DNA from: an uncultured Oscillospiraceae bacterium
GTDB taxonomy: Bacteria; Bacillota; Clostridia; Oscillospirales; Oscillospiraceae
Assembly: GCA_934636655.1 (NCBI GenBank)
Contig: CAKUAS010000001.1
Span: 124,001 to 188,000, forward strand
Reading direction: 5' to 3'
DNA: 64,000 nucleotides
Shown piece by piece: positions 9,474 through 19,478 of this stretch (its first letter is position 1; each line of letters begins with the position of its first letter). The translations under genes were made by a program, and so were the position numbers. Under the pieces are notes generated by a model. The model ran no database searches and was not told the DNA's origin. It worked only from the letters and a program-made list of their open reading frames with translations.

Positions 9474-9501
9474 AAAAAACCGCGTTTTACGCGGTTTTTT
9501 G
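9474..9501 (-). terminator. Terminator after the polC/glycosidase transcript
   Basis: Perfect inverted repeat AAAAAACCGCG / CGCGGTTTTTT with a four-base loop, starting just after the stop codon at 9503. A T-run follows on both strands. It separates the pyrH-to-polC block from the spoU operon. Confidence 0.9.
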
Positions 9502-9502
9502 G

Positions 9503-10732
9503 TCATCCGTATATCCATGCGTTCGGCAGGTAACGGCAGGTTATTGCGGTGTTCGAGCATTTTGTCACATACTCGCCGTCGTACCACATGACGGCGCTTG
9601 TACCGCCGTCCATGTTCATTGCCTGATATGCATCGTAGCCGAGAAGTATCTCCGTACAGTCAGGCAAGCCGATACCGAGCGAACGGCCGACAAGGCGGCC
9701 TTCGATAACAAGCATCATAGCATCGCCGTCCTTGGACTGAGCAATGACTGTGCGCGGCTGGATCGAGCGGAAACCCGACTGCTCATCAATGAGCGCTCTT
9801 CCGTCTACTATAAGAGCAGGCTGGAACTCGACAGCGTCTCTGACATCGGAGCTTATGCTCGTATCCGCATCGACAATGTACATTTTATTATCAGTCCTGA
9901 ACTCAACACGTTTTCTGCCGTAGGTGACGTGGTAGCCATACTCCTTGCCCTCGCATATTGCAAGGCCGTCGACCGTGCCACCGCTGCCGACACCCTCGGG
10001 ATCGTAGAATCCGCTGGCGTTTATGCCGATTATGCCGTTGCAGCGAGGGACAAAGTCAGAAAGGTATTCGCCGTAAGAGCCGATATGCTCGGCAGCACAG
10101 CAGCGCATCTTGGAAGCGTCCTTTAAAATAGCCAGAACGCCCTGATAACCCGAGCCCTTTACGCGCACGAGCAAAACGCCCTTTTTGGCATTTACCGCAA
10201 GCACCTGATCGCCCTGCTTTGTTTTTATCGTAGTACCGCTGTCATCCAGACCGGCCTCGTTTATATCGATGGACATGAGTGAGGACTTGTCATACTCGGG
10301 ATGATCCTTGAGATATGCTTCAAACGAGGCCTTGTCGATCTCGTCAAAGAGCTCATAGAAGCTGTTGTCATCCTTTTTCTCTATAGTATGCGTCCATTCG
10401 CTCTCTACGCCTTTTTGCTCTTCATTCGCGTTGTTTACCCTGTCCATGACTTCCTGGATCATATCATCCGGGAAGAACAGCTCAGCAAGCCACTGGTGGC
10501 TCATGGTCTGCATCGCCGTTTCGATATACGCTTCGCGCAGATTTTTGATCGCCGGAATATTTGTATACACAACGAATGTGTAAAGTCCGGCAAGGACCGC
10601 AACTATGCCGAAAAAGATGATAAAGCCTTTTTTTCGCTTTGCGGCCTTCTTTTTCTTTTTCGCTTTGCGCACCTTATCTTCAACGGCCGTGGCGCTGACG
10701 CGCTCGCGCACGGGCTCCGGCTGAACATACAC
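9503..10732 (-). CDS. Membrane-anchored phosphodiester glycosidase family protein
   Basis: 409 residues from the GTG at 10732. A very basic stretch (KAKKKKKAAKRKK) precedes one transmembrane helix at about 37-57, so the protein is probably a type II membrane protein with its body outside. The C-terminal half is a NAGPA/phosphodiester glycosidase domain: GINASGFYDPEG, GGTVDGLAI and the end motif MNMDGGTSAVMWYDG. Family members cleave sugar phosphodiesters; action on cell-wall or exopolysaccharide linkages is inference. The start is uncertain. The frame is open to 10852, and a good AAGGA (10837-10833) stands seven bases before an ATA codon at 10825, which would add 31 residues. It follows polC without an intervening terminator. 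Confidence 0.85.
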   Translation of the reverse strand: MYVQPEPVRERVSATAVEDKVRKAKKKKKAAKRKKGFIIFFGIVAVLAGLYTFVVYTNIPAIKNLREAYIETAMQTMSHQWLAELFFPDDMIQEVMDRVNNANEEQKGVESEWTHTIEKKDDNSFYELFDEIDKASFEAYLKDHPEYDKSSLMSIDINEAGLDDSGTTIKTKQGDQVLAVNAKKGVLLVRVKGSGYQGVLAILKDASKMRCCAAEHIGSYGEYLSDFVPRCNGIIGINASGFYDPEGVGSGGTVDGLAICEGKEYGYHVTYGRKRVEFRTDNKMYIVDADTSISSDVRDAVEFQPALIVDGRALIDEQSGFRSIQPRTVIAQSKDGDAMMLVIEGRLVGRSLGIGLPDCTEILLGYDAYQAMNMDGGTSAVMWYDGEYVTKCSNTAITCRYLPNAWIYG

Positions 10733-10892
10733 ATGCTCTTCGGCCGCAACTTTTCTTGGGGCGGACTTTGCTCTGCCGGTTGACTCGCTCGTATGCCTTG
10801 TTGATTTTGAACTGAATATTTTTATGGGAGCTTCCTTCTTTCTCTTTACGCTGACACTTTGACGTTAACTATGCAAAAAATGTTCCTTATTT

Positions 10893-13800
10893 TTAAAAGC
10901 CCTCGAACAGATTTATCTGTGAGCTCTCGGGCATCTCGCCAAATGCTCCCATACGGCGCAGGACTTCAAGGTGAGTTGTACTGACCTTGGGGCAGGCGGC
11001 GCTGACTTCCTCGACGGATATATATATCTGGCCGTTTTTGGTGCAGTTTTCAAGGTCTATCGCCGCAGTCTCTCCGAGACCGGCTATCGCTACAAACGGC
11101 GGGCGCAGCTTTCCGTCGTCGGTAATTTTGAACTTTGTCGCACTTGATTCATAGAGATCAATGGGTGCAAAGTCAAAGCCGCGCATATAAAACTCATAGA
11201 CCGATTCAAGCGTTGTGAGTATGCTGTCCTCGTTGGCGGTAGCATCCTCTTTCTGACGCAGATCATATATCTTGCGGCGTACTTCGTCAACCCCTGTAGT
11301 CATCATTTCAGCGTCGAAGCTGTTTTTCTGGCTGCGTCGATAAAAATACGCACTGTAAAACGCCAGCGGTTCGTGCACTTTGAACCATGCTATGCGAAAG
11401 GCCATCATGACGTACGCAACGGCGTGAGCCTTCGGGAAGAGGTAGGCTATCTTGCGGCAGGACTCTATATACCAGTCTGGTACATCGAGAGTACGCATCT
11501 GCGCCTCGGCATCTCCGGGGAACTCGCCGCTTTTTTTGACCTTGCCCTTTCGCACTGCCTCCATCGTCTTGAACGCAAGCGATGGCTCCATTCCCTTTTG
11601 GATCAGGTATAGCATGATATCGTCTCGGCAGCCGACGGTCTCGTTAACGGTAGCAATGCCGTTAACGATGAGGTCGCGGATATTGCCCGCCCAAACGTCT
11701 GTGCCATGCGAGAATCCGGACAGGCGTACAAGCGTATCAAACTGCGTAGGCTGCGTATCAACAAGCATCTGACGCGTAAATCCCGTACCGAACTCCGGTA
11801 TGCCTATACTTCCGGTCTTACCGATGATATCGTCGTCATCGGGAAGTCCCAGAACGGTAGGCGTTGTGAATATTTTCATCGTATCGGGATCCGACAGGAG
11901 TATCTCGCGCGCATTGACGCCGGTCACATCCTCGAGCATGCGGATCATTGTCGGATCATCATGGCCGAGTTCGTCAAGCTTCAGAAGGTTTGACTCCATG
12001 CAGTGATATTCAAAATGCGTCGTGACTATTCCGCTCTTGGGATCGTCCGCCGGATGCTGCACGGGGCAGAAATCGGTAACATCCATGTCCTGCGGTATGA
12101 CGACAAGGCCGCCGGGGTGCTGACCCGTTGTACGCTTAACGCCGACAAGGCCCTTCGCAAGTCGATTTTCCTCGACCTTCGTGACCTTGATGCCACGCTC
12201 TTCAAGGTACTTTTTAACGTAGCCGTAAGCTGTTTTTTCGGCAAGCGTGCCTATCGTTCCCGCGCGGAAAACATGATCCGAGCCGAAGAGCTCTTCTGTG
12301 TACTTATGCGCCTGCGCCTGATACTCGCCGGAGAAATTGAGATCGATATCGGGCGTTTTCTCATTGCCAGGGAACCCGAGGAAGGTCTCAAATGGGATAT
12401 CGAAACCGTCCTGACGCATGAGCGTTCCGCACTCGGGGCAGTTTTTCGGCGGCATGTCCGCTCCGCAGCCGTACGAGCCGTCGGTTATGAACTCCGAGTG
12501 CTTGCACTTCGGGCAGACATAGTGCGGCGGCAGCGAGTTGACCTCGGTGATACCGGACATATACGCAACAATGGATGAGCCTACGGAACCTCGCGAACCG
12601 ACAAGGTAGCCGTGCTCGAGCGAGTTCTGAACGAGCTTTTGGGCCGACATGTAAATAACGTCGTAGTTATGGTCAAGGATCGTCGTAAGCTCGGTATCGA
12701 CGCGGGATTTTACGATCTCCGGCGGGTTTTCGCCGTAGATCTCCGTCATCTTGCCGTAGACAAGATCTCGCAGGTCACGCGCGGAGTTTTCGATTTTCGG
12801 CGGATACAGGTCCTTCGGCAGAAGCTCGATATCATCGACCATATCAGCAATGGCGCGCGGATTTTTAATTACGACTTCTCGCGCTACCTCATCTCCGAGA
12901 TAGTCAAATTCCCTGAGCATCTCGTCGGTCGTGCGGAAAAATATCGGGCAGCCGCGGTCGGCATCGGAAAATTTCTTAGCCGCCTGGAGTATCTTGCGGT
13001 ACTGCTCGTCCTCGGCATCGAGAAAATGCACGTCGCTTGCCGCGATAACGGGCTTATTAAGCTGACGGCCTATCTCGAGGATACGGCGGTTATAGTCCTG
13101 CAAAACGGTGATATCGCTGACGACGCCGTTATCTACAAGGAAGCCGTTATTGCCCAGAGGCTGAATTTCAAGATAATCGTAGAATGACGCTATACGCCGA
13201 AGCTCGGAATCACTCGCGCCGTGCATGACAGCGCCATATAATTCGCCCATTCCGCAGGCAGAACCAATTAGAAGGCCCTCGCGGTGCTTTATAAGCAGGC
13301 TCTTGGGCATGGTCGGGGTCTTGTAGAAATATTTAAGATATGACTGCGACACGAGCTCGTACAGGTTTTTAAGGCCGACCTTATTTTTAACGAGCAGTAT
13401 CATGTGCCGCGATTTCGTGTGATCTGCGGGCTTTATGCGGGCGTAGACCTCCTGAATGTCGTTTACGGTCTTTGCCCCCTGCTGAGCGAGCATCGGAAGG
13501 AATCTTCCCATTATTCGCGCGACTACGAGCGCATCGTCCGAGGCGCGGTGGTGATTAAATTCCGGCAGGCTCAGGCGGTTTGATACTATATCGAGCTTAT
13601 GGCGCTTTAAGTCGGGCAAAAGCGCGTGAGACAGCGCAAGCGTATCAAGATACACAGGCTCAAACTCAATGCCGCTGCGGGCTGCCGCTGCGGACATGAA
13701 GCCCGTGTCAAAATCCGCGTTATGCGCAACGATGGGTCTGTCGCCGACAAATTCAAGGAAGCTTTTCATGGCCTCGGCTTCACTCGGCGCACCCTTAACA

Positions 13801-14897
13801 TCGCGGTCGGTTATACCGGTGAGCTGCGTTATTTCGGTAGGTATATGCATGCCGGGATCAACAAATGTGTTGAACGTCTCTTTTATCTCGCCTCCGGCAT
13901 ATATAACTGCTCCGATCTCTGTCATACGGTCAGAGCCCGCGTTAAGGCCTGTCGTTTCGATATCGAAAGCGACCATCTCGTCATTCATATCCCTGTCGCT
14001 GCTGCCGTGGACGGCAAGACTTCCGTCCATATCGTTCACGAAATAGCACTCGCAGCCGTAGATTATCTTAACGCCGTGCTTTTTACCGGCCTTCCACATG
14101 TCGGGAAATGCCTGCAGGACGCCGTGGTCCGTTACGGCGATAGCCGGATGCCCCCAGTACGCCGCGCGTTTTACGATGGCGGCGGGGTCAGTAAGCGCGT
14201 CCAGCGCCGAGAAGCGCGTATGCATATGCAGCTCGACGCGCTTTTCCTCGGCGTTATCGGGACGTATGTATTTCTTGCCGACAACGATGTCTTTCGGTTC
14301 AAGGACTATATCCTCATCATAGCGGCTGTAGGTCACAAAGCCGTTTATTATGAGGTGGTCGCCGATATTGATCTTATTTATGATCGACTGATCGTCCTCG
14401 GCTCGGAGAAATTTTATTACTCTTATCGAGCCGGTGAGGTCTGTTATGTCAAAGCTGAGCATTGCGCCATCGCGCTTTTTGAGCTTGCGGCTGGTGACCT
14501 CGAACACATCGCCTTCAACTGCTACGCGGCCCGAGTCCTGATTGAGCTCTCCCATCGGTGTCGGCGATTTCTTTACGCTGTGCCCCATGAGCACCTTGCC
14601 GCTGCCGCCGGATGGCGCTGACGGTGCTGCCGCCGCAGATACGCTTGCCGCTTTTTTTATCTCGGGACTGTCGGCAATTATATTAGCTTTGAGACCGTAG
14701 TCGGCGCGGAGCGAGGTGCAGATAGCGTCGAGCTCGGCAGGAGCGGGAGTTTTCGCAAAATGCGCGCGAATGCTCATCGTTCCGGCCTCGAGGCTTATCT
14801 CGACATCGGTCACATATGCTTTTTCAAGGCCGCCGCAGCTCGATACATGACTCGCGGCACCCGGGAATATCTCAAGAAATGAAGTATGTTCGCTCAA
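10893..14897 (-). CDS. polC: DNA polymerase III alpha subunit, PolC type
   Basis: 1334-residue replicative polymerase of low-GC Gram-positives. Order: N-terminal domain, OB fold (about 120-205), PHP domain (ELHMHTRFSALDAL at 222-235), an embedded DnaQ-like 3'-5' exonuclease (VAFDIETTGLNAG from 309, then VAHNADFDTGF), a zinc-binding region (CPKCKHSEF ... CPECG) and the C-family polymerase palm (DIDLNFSGEYQ). It is about 100 residues shorter than Bacillus PolC, mainly at the N-terminus. It starts one base after the ispG stop region and ends the conserved uppS-dxr-rseP-ispG-polC cluster. Confidence 0.98.
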   Translation of the reverse strand: MSEHTSFLEIFPGAASHVSSCGGLEKAYVTDVEISLEAGTMSIRAHFAKTPAPAELDAICTSLRADYGLKANIIADSPEIKKAASVSAAAAPSAPSGGSGKVLMGHSVKKSPTPMGELNQDSGRVAVEGDVFEVTSRKLKKRDGAMLSFDITDLTGSIRVIKFLRAEDDQSIINKINIGDHLIINGFVTYSRYDEDIVLEPKDIVVGKKYIRPDNAEEKRVELHMHTRFSALDALTDPAAIVKRAAYWGHPAIAVTDHGVLQAFPDMWKAGKKHGVKIIYGCECYFVNDMDGSLAVHGSSDRDMNDEMVAFDIETTGLNAGSDRMTEIGAVIYAGGEIKETFNTFVDPGMHIPTEITQLTGITDRDVKGAPSEAEAMKSFLEFVGDRPIVAHNADFDTGFMSAAAARSGIEFEPVYLDTLALSHALLPDLKRHKLDIVSNRLSLPEFNHHRASDDALVVARIMGRFLPMLAQQGAKTVNDIQEVYARIKPADHTKSRHMILLVKNKVGLKNLYELVSQSYLKYFYKTPTMPKSLLIKHREGLLIGSACGMGELYGAVMHGASDSELRRIASFYDYLEIQPLGNNGFLVDNGVVSDITVLQDYNRRILEIGRQLNKPVIAASDVHFLDAEDEQYRKILQAAKKFSDADRGCPIFFRTTDEMLREFDYLGDEVAREVVIKNPRAIADMVDDIELLPKDLYPPKIENSARDLRDLVYGKMTEIYGENPPEIVKSRVDTELTTILDHNYDVIYMSAQKLVQNSLEHGYLVGSRGSVGSSIVAYMSGITEVNSLPPHYVCPKCKHSEFITDGSYGCGADMPPKNCPECGTLMRQDGFDIPFETFLGFPGNEKTPDIDLNFSGEYQAQAHKYTEELFGSDHVFRAGTIGTLAEKTAYGYVKKYLEERGIKVTKVEENRLAKGLVGVKRTTGQHPGGLVVIPQDMDVTDFCPVQHPADDPKSGIVTTHFEYHCMESNLLKLDELGHDDPTMIRMLEDVTGVNAREILLSDPDTMKIFTTPTVLGLPDDDDIIGKTGSIGIPEFGTGFTRQMLVDTQPTQFDTLVRLSGFSHGTDVWAGNIRDLIVNGIATVNETVGCRDDIMLYLIQKGMEPSLAFKTMEAVRKGKVKKSGEFPGDAEAQMRTLDVPDWYIESCRKIAYLFPKAHAVAYVMMAFRIAWFKVHEPLAFYSAYFYRRSQKNSFDAEMMTTGVDEVRRKIYDLRQKEDATANEDSILTTLESVYEFYMRGFDFAPIDLYESSATKFKITDDGKLRPPFVAIAGLGETAAIDLENCTKNGQIYISVEEVSAACPKVSTTHLEVLRRMGAFGEMPESSQINLFEGF

Positions 14898-14898
14898 T

Positions 14899-15960
14899 TT
14901 AACTGTCCTTTTCTATAAGGTCTATAAGTGCATCGCACAGGCGGTCATACGGGTATGTGCCCAAGACCTCGCCGTGCTTGAACAGCAGGCCGCAATCCTT
15001 GCCTCCGGCTATGCCGTAATCAGCTTCTCTCGCCTCGCCCGGGCCGTTTACGACGCAGCCCATGACGGCCACGGTAATGTTCTTATCGATCCCGGAAATA
15101 CGTTTTTCGACCTCGTTTGCAAGTGATATGAGGTCAATATTAGTCCTGCCGCATGTCGGACAGGATACCATGCGTATACCCTGCCGCAGTCCGGCTGCCT
15201 TGAGTATGGCTGTCGCAACCTTTACCTCCTCAACGGGGTCTGCCGTGAGCGATACGCGCACAGTATCGCCTATACCTTCACTCAGGAGCGTACCTATACC
15301 TACGGCAGACTGTATCGTACCGTTCCACGCAGTACCGGTCTCGGTAACACCGACGTGCAAAGGATACGGAAGTTCACTCGACGCAAGGCGGTACGCCGCT
15401 ATCGTCAGAGGAACGGATGACGATTTCATGGATATGCAGATATCGTCAAAGTCATATTTATTCAGAAGCCCGATGTGGCGCTTTGCGCTCTCGAGCATTG
15501 CTTCCGGGCATGGATGTCCGTACTTTTCAAGCAGTGTTTTTTCAAGGCTTCCGCCGTTTACGCCGATGCGGATCGGGATCCCTCGCTCACGGCAGGCTTC
15601 AGCTACCTTGCGGACATTATCCTCGCTGCCGATATTGCCCGGGTTTATGCGGATCTTATCTATCCCGCGCTCTGCCACCGCCAGTGCAAGGCGGTAGTCA
15701 AAGTGGATATCCGCAACAAGCGGCATGTCCGTCTGCTTTTTTATCTCCGGTATGGCCTCGGCTGCCGCCATATCGGGTATGGCAAGGCGCACGATCTCGC
15801 ATCCGGCGGCGCGCAGGCATTTTATCTGCTCGACCGTTGCCGTTACATCGTGCGTCTTTGTATTGCACATTGACTGGATAGATACAGGCGCAAGAGCGCC
15901 TATCTCCACCCCGCCGACAGTGATTTTTTTAGTTGTCTTTCTCTCGAACATTTTGCTCAC
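14899..15960 (-). CDS. ispG: 4-hydroxy-3-methylbut-2-enyl diphosphate synthase
   Basis: 353-residue [4Fe-4S] enzyme of the MEP pathway converting MEcPP to HMBPP. It starts with the TTKKITVGGVEIGALAPVSIQSM hallmark region. The cluster ligands are in CPTCGRTNID and GCVVNGPGEA near the C-terminus. Length matches the short bacterial form without the plant insert. It overlaps rseP by four bases. With dxr two genes upstream, this operon supplies isoprenoid precursors next to the undecaprenyl synthase. Confidence 0.97.
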   Translation of the reverse strand: MSKMFERKTTKKITVGGVEIGALAPVSIQSMCNTKTHDVTATVEQIKCLRAAGCEIVRLAIPDMAAAEAIPEIKKQTDMPLVADIHFDYRLALAVAERGIDKIRINPGNIGSEDNVRKVAEACRERGIPIRIGVNGGSLEKTLLEKYGHPCPEAMLESAKRHIGLLNKYDFDDICISMKSSSVPLTIAAYRLASSELPYPLHVGVTETGTAWNGTIQSAVGIGTLLSEGIGDTVRVSLTADPVEEVKVATAILKAAGLRQGIRMVSCPTCGRTNIDLISLANEVEKRISGIDKNITVAVMGCVVNGPGEAREADYGIAGGKDCGLLFKHGEVLGTYPYDRLCDALIDLIEKDS

Positions 15961-17000
15961 CCCGTTATGAGTCTCGCTATGTCGTTATACATTATAAATC
16001 CCATCAGGAGCAGTAGGAGCACCATACCGCCGGCATGGATATAGCCCTCGTACTTGGGATCGAGCTTTTTCTTCGTTATTGCTTCTATAATGACCGTTAC
16101 TATCATTAAAAACACTCTGCCGCCGTCAAGCGCCGGTATAGGCAGCATATTCATGATCGCAAGGTTAATGGCGATAAATGCCGAGAAATACAGCATGCTG
16201 TACATTGCGTCGGCCGTGCTCGCGGCAGAGCTGCCCGCCTCGTTCATCATGTCGACTATACCGACAGGGCCTGCCATATCGTCAACGCCGACGGCACCGT
16301 GGATAAGATCGCCGAGGCCGAGCCAGACAAGGCGCGAAAACTCCTTGGCCGTGTTCCAGACATATTCGAGCTTTACACCGAACGTCGCTTTTTCAATACC
16401 CCAAACGAAGCCGTATTTAAGCCCCTGCTCGCTTTCGATGGTCGGGACGAGCTTCATATCGTTAAACTCGACTTTTTGTCCGCCGCGCAGCATAACGATA
16501 TCGTAAACTCCGTCTCCGCGCTCAAGGAACATGGAAACATCGCTTATGAGATAGATCCTGTGGCCGTCAATGCTGTAAAACTCGTCACCGGCCTGAAAAG
16601 TCTCGGGCGTGTTGTACTGACAGCCGTCGAGAAAATCCGTGATTATGGGGGCTCTGAACGCCTCAGCGCCGCCGTACATGATGACGATGAGCACAACACC
16701 GAGCAGAAAGTTCATAAACGAACCCGCACACAGGATGAGAAAACGTTTCCAGAAGTTCTGATTAGGAAATGCACGAGGGTCATCCGACTCTTCATCCTCG
16801 CCCATGGCGCAAAAGCCGCCGATCGGCAGTATGCGCAGCGAATACTGCGTCTCTCCTTTTTGCTTTTTGAATATTGCCGGTCCCATACCTATCGAGAATT
16901 CATCCACGCGCACGCCGCAGGCCTTTGCCGTTGCGAAATGTCCGAATTCGTGGATGGCGATAAGCACGCCGAACATTATTATTGCGATTACGATATACAT
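15957..17000 (-). CDS. rseP: Site-2 metalloprotease RseP
   Basis: 347-residue zinc protease of the inner membrane that performs regulated intramembrane proteolysis. HEFGH (residues 17-21) in the first transmembrane segment and NMLPIPALDGGRV near the C-terminus form the zinc site. A PDZ domain lies between them, and the GPVGIVDMM region follows it. Further transmembrane segments end the protein. In spore-formers it typically cleaves anti-sigma factors. It overlaps dxr by one base and ispG by four. Confidence 0.95.
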   Translation of the reverse strand: MYIVIAIIMFGVLIAIHEFGHFATAKACGVRVDEFSIGMGPAIFKKQKGETQYSLRILPIGGFCAMGEDEESDDPRAFPNQNFWKRFLILCAGSFMNFLLGVVLIVIMYGGAEAFRAPIITDFLDGCQYNTPETFQAGDEFYSIDGHRIYLISDVSMFLERGDGVYDIVMLRGGQKVEFNDMKLVPTIESEQGLKYGFVWGIEKATFGVKLEYVWNTAKEFSRLVWLGLGDLIHGAVGVDDMAGPVGIVDMMNEAGSSAASTADAMYSMLYFSAFIAINLAIMNMLPIPALDGGRVFLMIVTVIIEAITKKKLDPKYEGYIHAGGMVLLLLLMGFIMYNDIARLITG

Positions 17001-18145
17001 TAGGAAAAATGCTCCCTGACAAATACTCTGGCCTGCTCATCGGCGGCCAGTACAGCCTCAAGGTCGGGCTTATTAACTATTTCTATGCTCTCTACCGCCT
17101 GCAAAGCACAGTCATATATCTGATTATAACCGAGGCGGTGGTTTAAAAACATTGCAACGGCAACCTCGTTTGCCGCGCTCATGATGCACGGAGCCGTTCC
17201 GCCTATGCGTGCACAGTCCATAGCGAGCTTCAGGCACGGAGTCTTCTCATAGTCGGGCGCTTCAAAGGTCATATCCTTCATTGCATAGAAATCAAGATGC
17301 GCAAACGGCGATGCCTTACGCTCGGGATATGTCATGGCAAGCTGGATAGGAAGCCCCATATCGGGAACTCCGAGCTGTGCTATGACCGTTCCGTCAACGA
17401 GCTCGACCATAGAGTGGACAATGCTCTGCGGATGCACGACGACCTGGATATCGTCGGGAGTTACGCCGAAAAGGTGCATGGCCTCGATAAACTCAAGGCC
17501 CTTATTCATCATCGTCGCAGAATCCACGGATATCTTCGCGCCCATGCTCCAGTTCGGGTGCTTTACAGCCTGCTCGGGCGTTACATTCTCAAGCTCCGCG
17601 CGATTTTTGCCTCTGAAGGGGCCGCCGCTGCCCGTGAGCAAAATTTTTTTAAGCTCCCCGGGCTGTCTGCCCATCAGGCACTGAAAGATCGCCGAATGTT
17701 CCGAATCTACGGGAACGATCTCCGCTCCGGCGGCTTTTGCTGCCGGCATGACGATCTCGCCGGCGCAAACGAGCGTTTCCTTATTTGCAAGCGCTATGCG
17801 CTTTTTTTCGCTTATGGCGGCAAGCGTCGGGCGCAGTCCGACAGAGCCGGAAACCGCGGTGACAACGCAGTCAGCCTCTGAAAGCGTTGCCGCTTCTATA
17901 AGCCCCTGCATACCGCTGCCGACGCAAATACCGGTATCGGCAAGGCGGGTTTTCAGGTCCTTTGCGGCATTTTCATCAAATATTGCGACAAATTTGGGCT
18001 TAAGTTCCCTCGCCTGCCGCTCCACAAGGTCTGTCTTTTTATTCGCCGTCAGCGCAACGACAGGAACACCCAGATACTTTGCGGCGGCAATGCTCTGACG
18101 GCCTATTGACCCCGTCGAGCCGAGGATGGATACAGCTTTTATCAT
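17000..18145 (-). CDS. dxr: 1-deoxy-D-xylulose 5-phosphate reductoisomerase
   Basis: 381 residues; the first committed MEP-pathway enzyme, NADPH- and Mg-dependent. The N-terminal NADPH motif is SILGSTGSIGRQSI. The active-site region includes ANKETLVCAG, VPVDSEHSAIFQ and the substrate motif SVDSATMMNKGLE. Length is slightly short of E. coli Dxr but normal for Clostridia. It overlaps uppS by four bases, so cdsA, which usually lies between these two genes, is missing here. Confidence 0.97.
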   Translation of the reverse strand: MIKAVSILGSTGSIGRQSIAAAKYLGVPVVALTANKKTDLVERQARELKPKFVAIFDENAAKDLKTRLADTGICVGSGMQGLIEAATLSEADCVVTAVSGSVGLRPTLAAISEKKRIALANKETLVCAGEIVMPAAKAAGAEIVPVDSEHSAIFQCLMGRQPGELKKILLTGSGGPFRGKNRAELENVTPEQAVKHPNWSMGAKISVDSATMMNKGLEFIEAMHLFGVTPDDIQVVVHPQSIVHSMVELVDGTVIAQLGVPDMGLPIQLAMTYPERKASPFAHLDFYAMKDMTFEAPDYEKTPCLKLAMDCARIGGTAPCIMSAANEVAVAMFLNHRLGYNQIYDCALQAVESIEIVNKPDLEAVLAADEQARVFVREHFS

Positions 18146-18885
18146 GGTTTTACACCTCCGAAGCGGCGGTCACGGCGGTTAAACGCCTCTATCGCCTTAT
18201 CAAGCTCCTGCGGAGTAAAATCCGGCCAGAGCGTGTCGGTATAATAAAATTCGGAATACGCGCACTGCCACAAAAGAAAGTTTGACAGCCGGTACTCTCC
18301 GCCGGGGCGGATGAGAAGATCTGGATCAGGTATGCCGGCAGAGTACATGTAGTTTGAAAACATGTCCTCAGTGAGTTCACCCTTTACCCTGCCCGCCGCG
18401 TAATCCTCGGCATAGGCCTGAGCTGCGCGCACTATCTCCGCCCTGCCGCCGTAGTTTATGCAGATATTGGCCTGAAAGCCTTCGATAGTCTGCGATATCT
18501 CGTCGGTCTCTGTTATGAGCTCCTGAAGCTGCGGCGAAAGGCGCGAAACATCGCCGAACACCTTCATGCGGATGTTCTTCTTGCGCATATCGCGTATCGC
18601 CTCGTGCAGGTACTTGTCCAGCAGCTTCATTATGCCGCCGACTTCCTCCTCCGGGCGTTTCCAGTTTTCCGTTGAAAAAGCGTACACCGTAAGATACTCG
18701 ACTCCGATCTCCTTACAGTATGTCGCAATGTTTCTGAACGTTTCCGAGCCCGCAAGATGACCTGCGTTGCGCGGCATGAGCCGCTTTTTTGCCCAGCGGC
18801 CGTTGCCGTCGAGTATTATGGCAATATGGCGAGGGAGGCTTCTTGCCTGTTCCCCCGCCGCATTGATGGTCTTATTCTCGCTCAT
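18142..18885 (-). CDS. uppS: Undecaprenyl diphosphate synthase
   Basis: 247-residue cis-prenyltransferase that builds the C55 lipid carrier for peptidoglycan. The catalytic region IAIILDGNGRWAKKR has D26. GGRAEIVRAA and RPGGEYRLSNFLLWQCAYSE-type motifs are intact, and PDLLIRPGG is present. Starts two bases after frr. It feeds the same lipid carrier cycle that MurC and the flippase family downstream in this window depend on. Confidence 0.97.
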   Translation of the reverse strand: MSENKTINAAGEQARSLPRHIAIILDGNGRWAKKRLMPRNAGHLAGSETFRNIATYCKEIGVEYLTVYAFSTENWKRPEEEVGGIMKLLDKYLHEAIRDMRKKNIRMKVFGDVSRLSPQLQELITETDEISQTIEGFQANICINYGGRAEIVRAAQAYAEDYAAGRVKGELTEDMFSNYMYSAGIPDPDLLIRPGGEYRLSNFLLWQCAYSEFYYTDTLWPDFTPQELDKAIEAFNRRDRRFGGVKP

Positions 18886-18887
18886 GA

Positions 18888-19439
18888 TCAGATCTCGAAA
18901 AGTTCCTTTTCCTTTGCCTCGGCGATCGACTCAACTTCCTTGATGTAATCGTCGGTCAGCTTCTGGATGTCTTTTTCAATATCCTTATAATCGTCCTCGG
19001 TGATCTCGGACGCTTTCTGCTGTTTTTTAAACTTATCTATAGCGTCGCGGCGGATATTTCTGACCGCGACCTTGGATTCTTCACCGTATTTCTTTACCTG
19101 CTTTGCAAGCTCCTTACGTCGCTCCTCCGTAAGCTGCGGAAATACGAGTCTTATAACTCTGCCGTCATTCTGGGGATTGATGCCCAGGTCGGAGGCGAGT
19201 ATAGCCTTTTCGATACCCTTGAGGACGGATCCGTCCCAAGGCTGGATCATCAGAGAGCGAGGATCGGGAACGGAAATGGATGCGACCTGCTGTATGGGGG
19301 TGGGCACGCCATAGTAATCGACAGTGATCTGGTCGAGGACCGCCGCGTTTGCTCTGCCGGCGCGCACGGATGCGAGCTGAGTTTTCAGCACTTCTGCGGT
19401 CTTTTGCATTTTGCTTTCGATTTCGGGATATTTGGACAT
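18888..19439 (-). CDS. frr: Ribosome recycling factor
   Basis: 183 residues, usual length 185. With EF-G it splits post-termination ribosomes. Recognised by SVRAGRANAAVLDQITVDYYG, QPWDGSVLKGIEKAI, and the C-terminal VRNIRRDAIDKFK helix region. It has an AGGAGG-type ribosome site just upstream, and a 39-base gap separates it from pyrH. pyrH-frr-uppS is a conserved order. Confidence 0.98.
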   Translation of the reverse strand: MSKYPEIESKMQKTAEVLKTQLASVRAGRANAAVLDQITVDYYGVPTPIQQVASISVPDPRSLMIQPWDGSVLKGIEKAILASDLGINPQNDGRVIRLVFPQLTEERRKELAKQVKKYGEESKVAVRNIRRDAIDKFKKQQKASEITEDDYKDIEKDIQKLTDDYIKEVESIAEAKEKELFEI

Positions 19440-19478
19440 GTTATTACCTCCTGAACATTTATATGCGTTATATTAATT

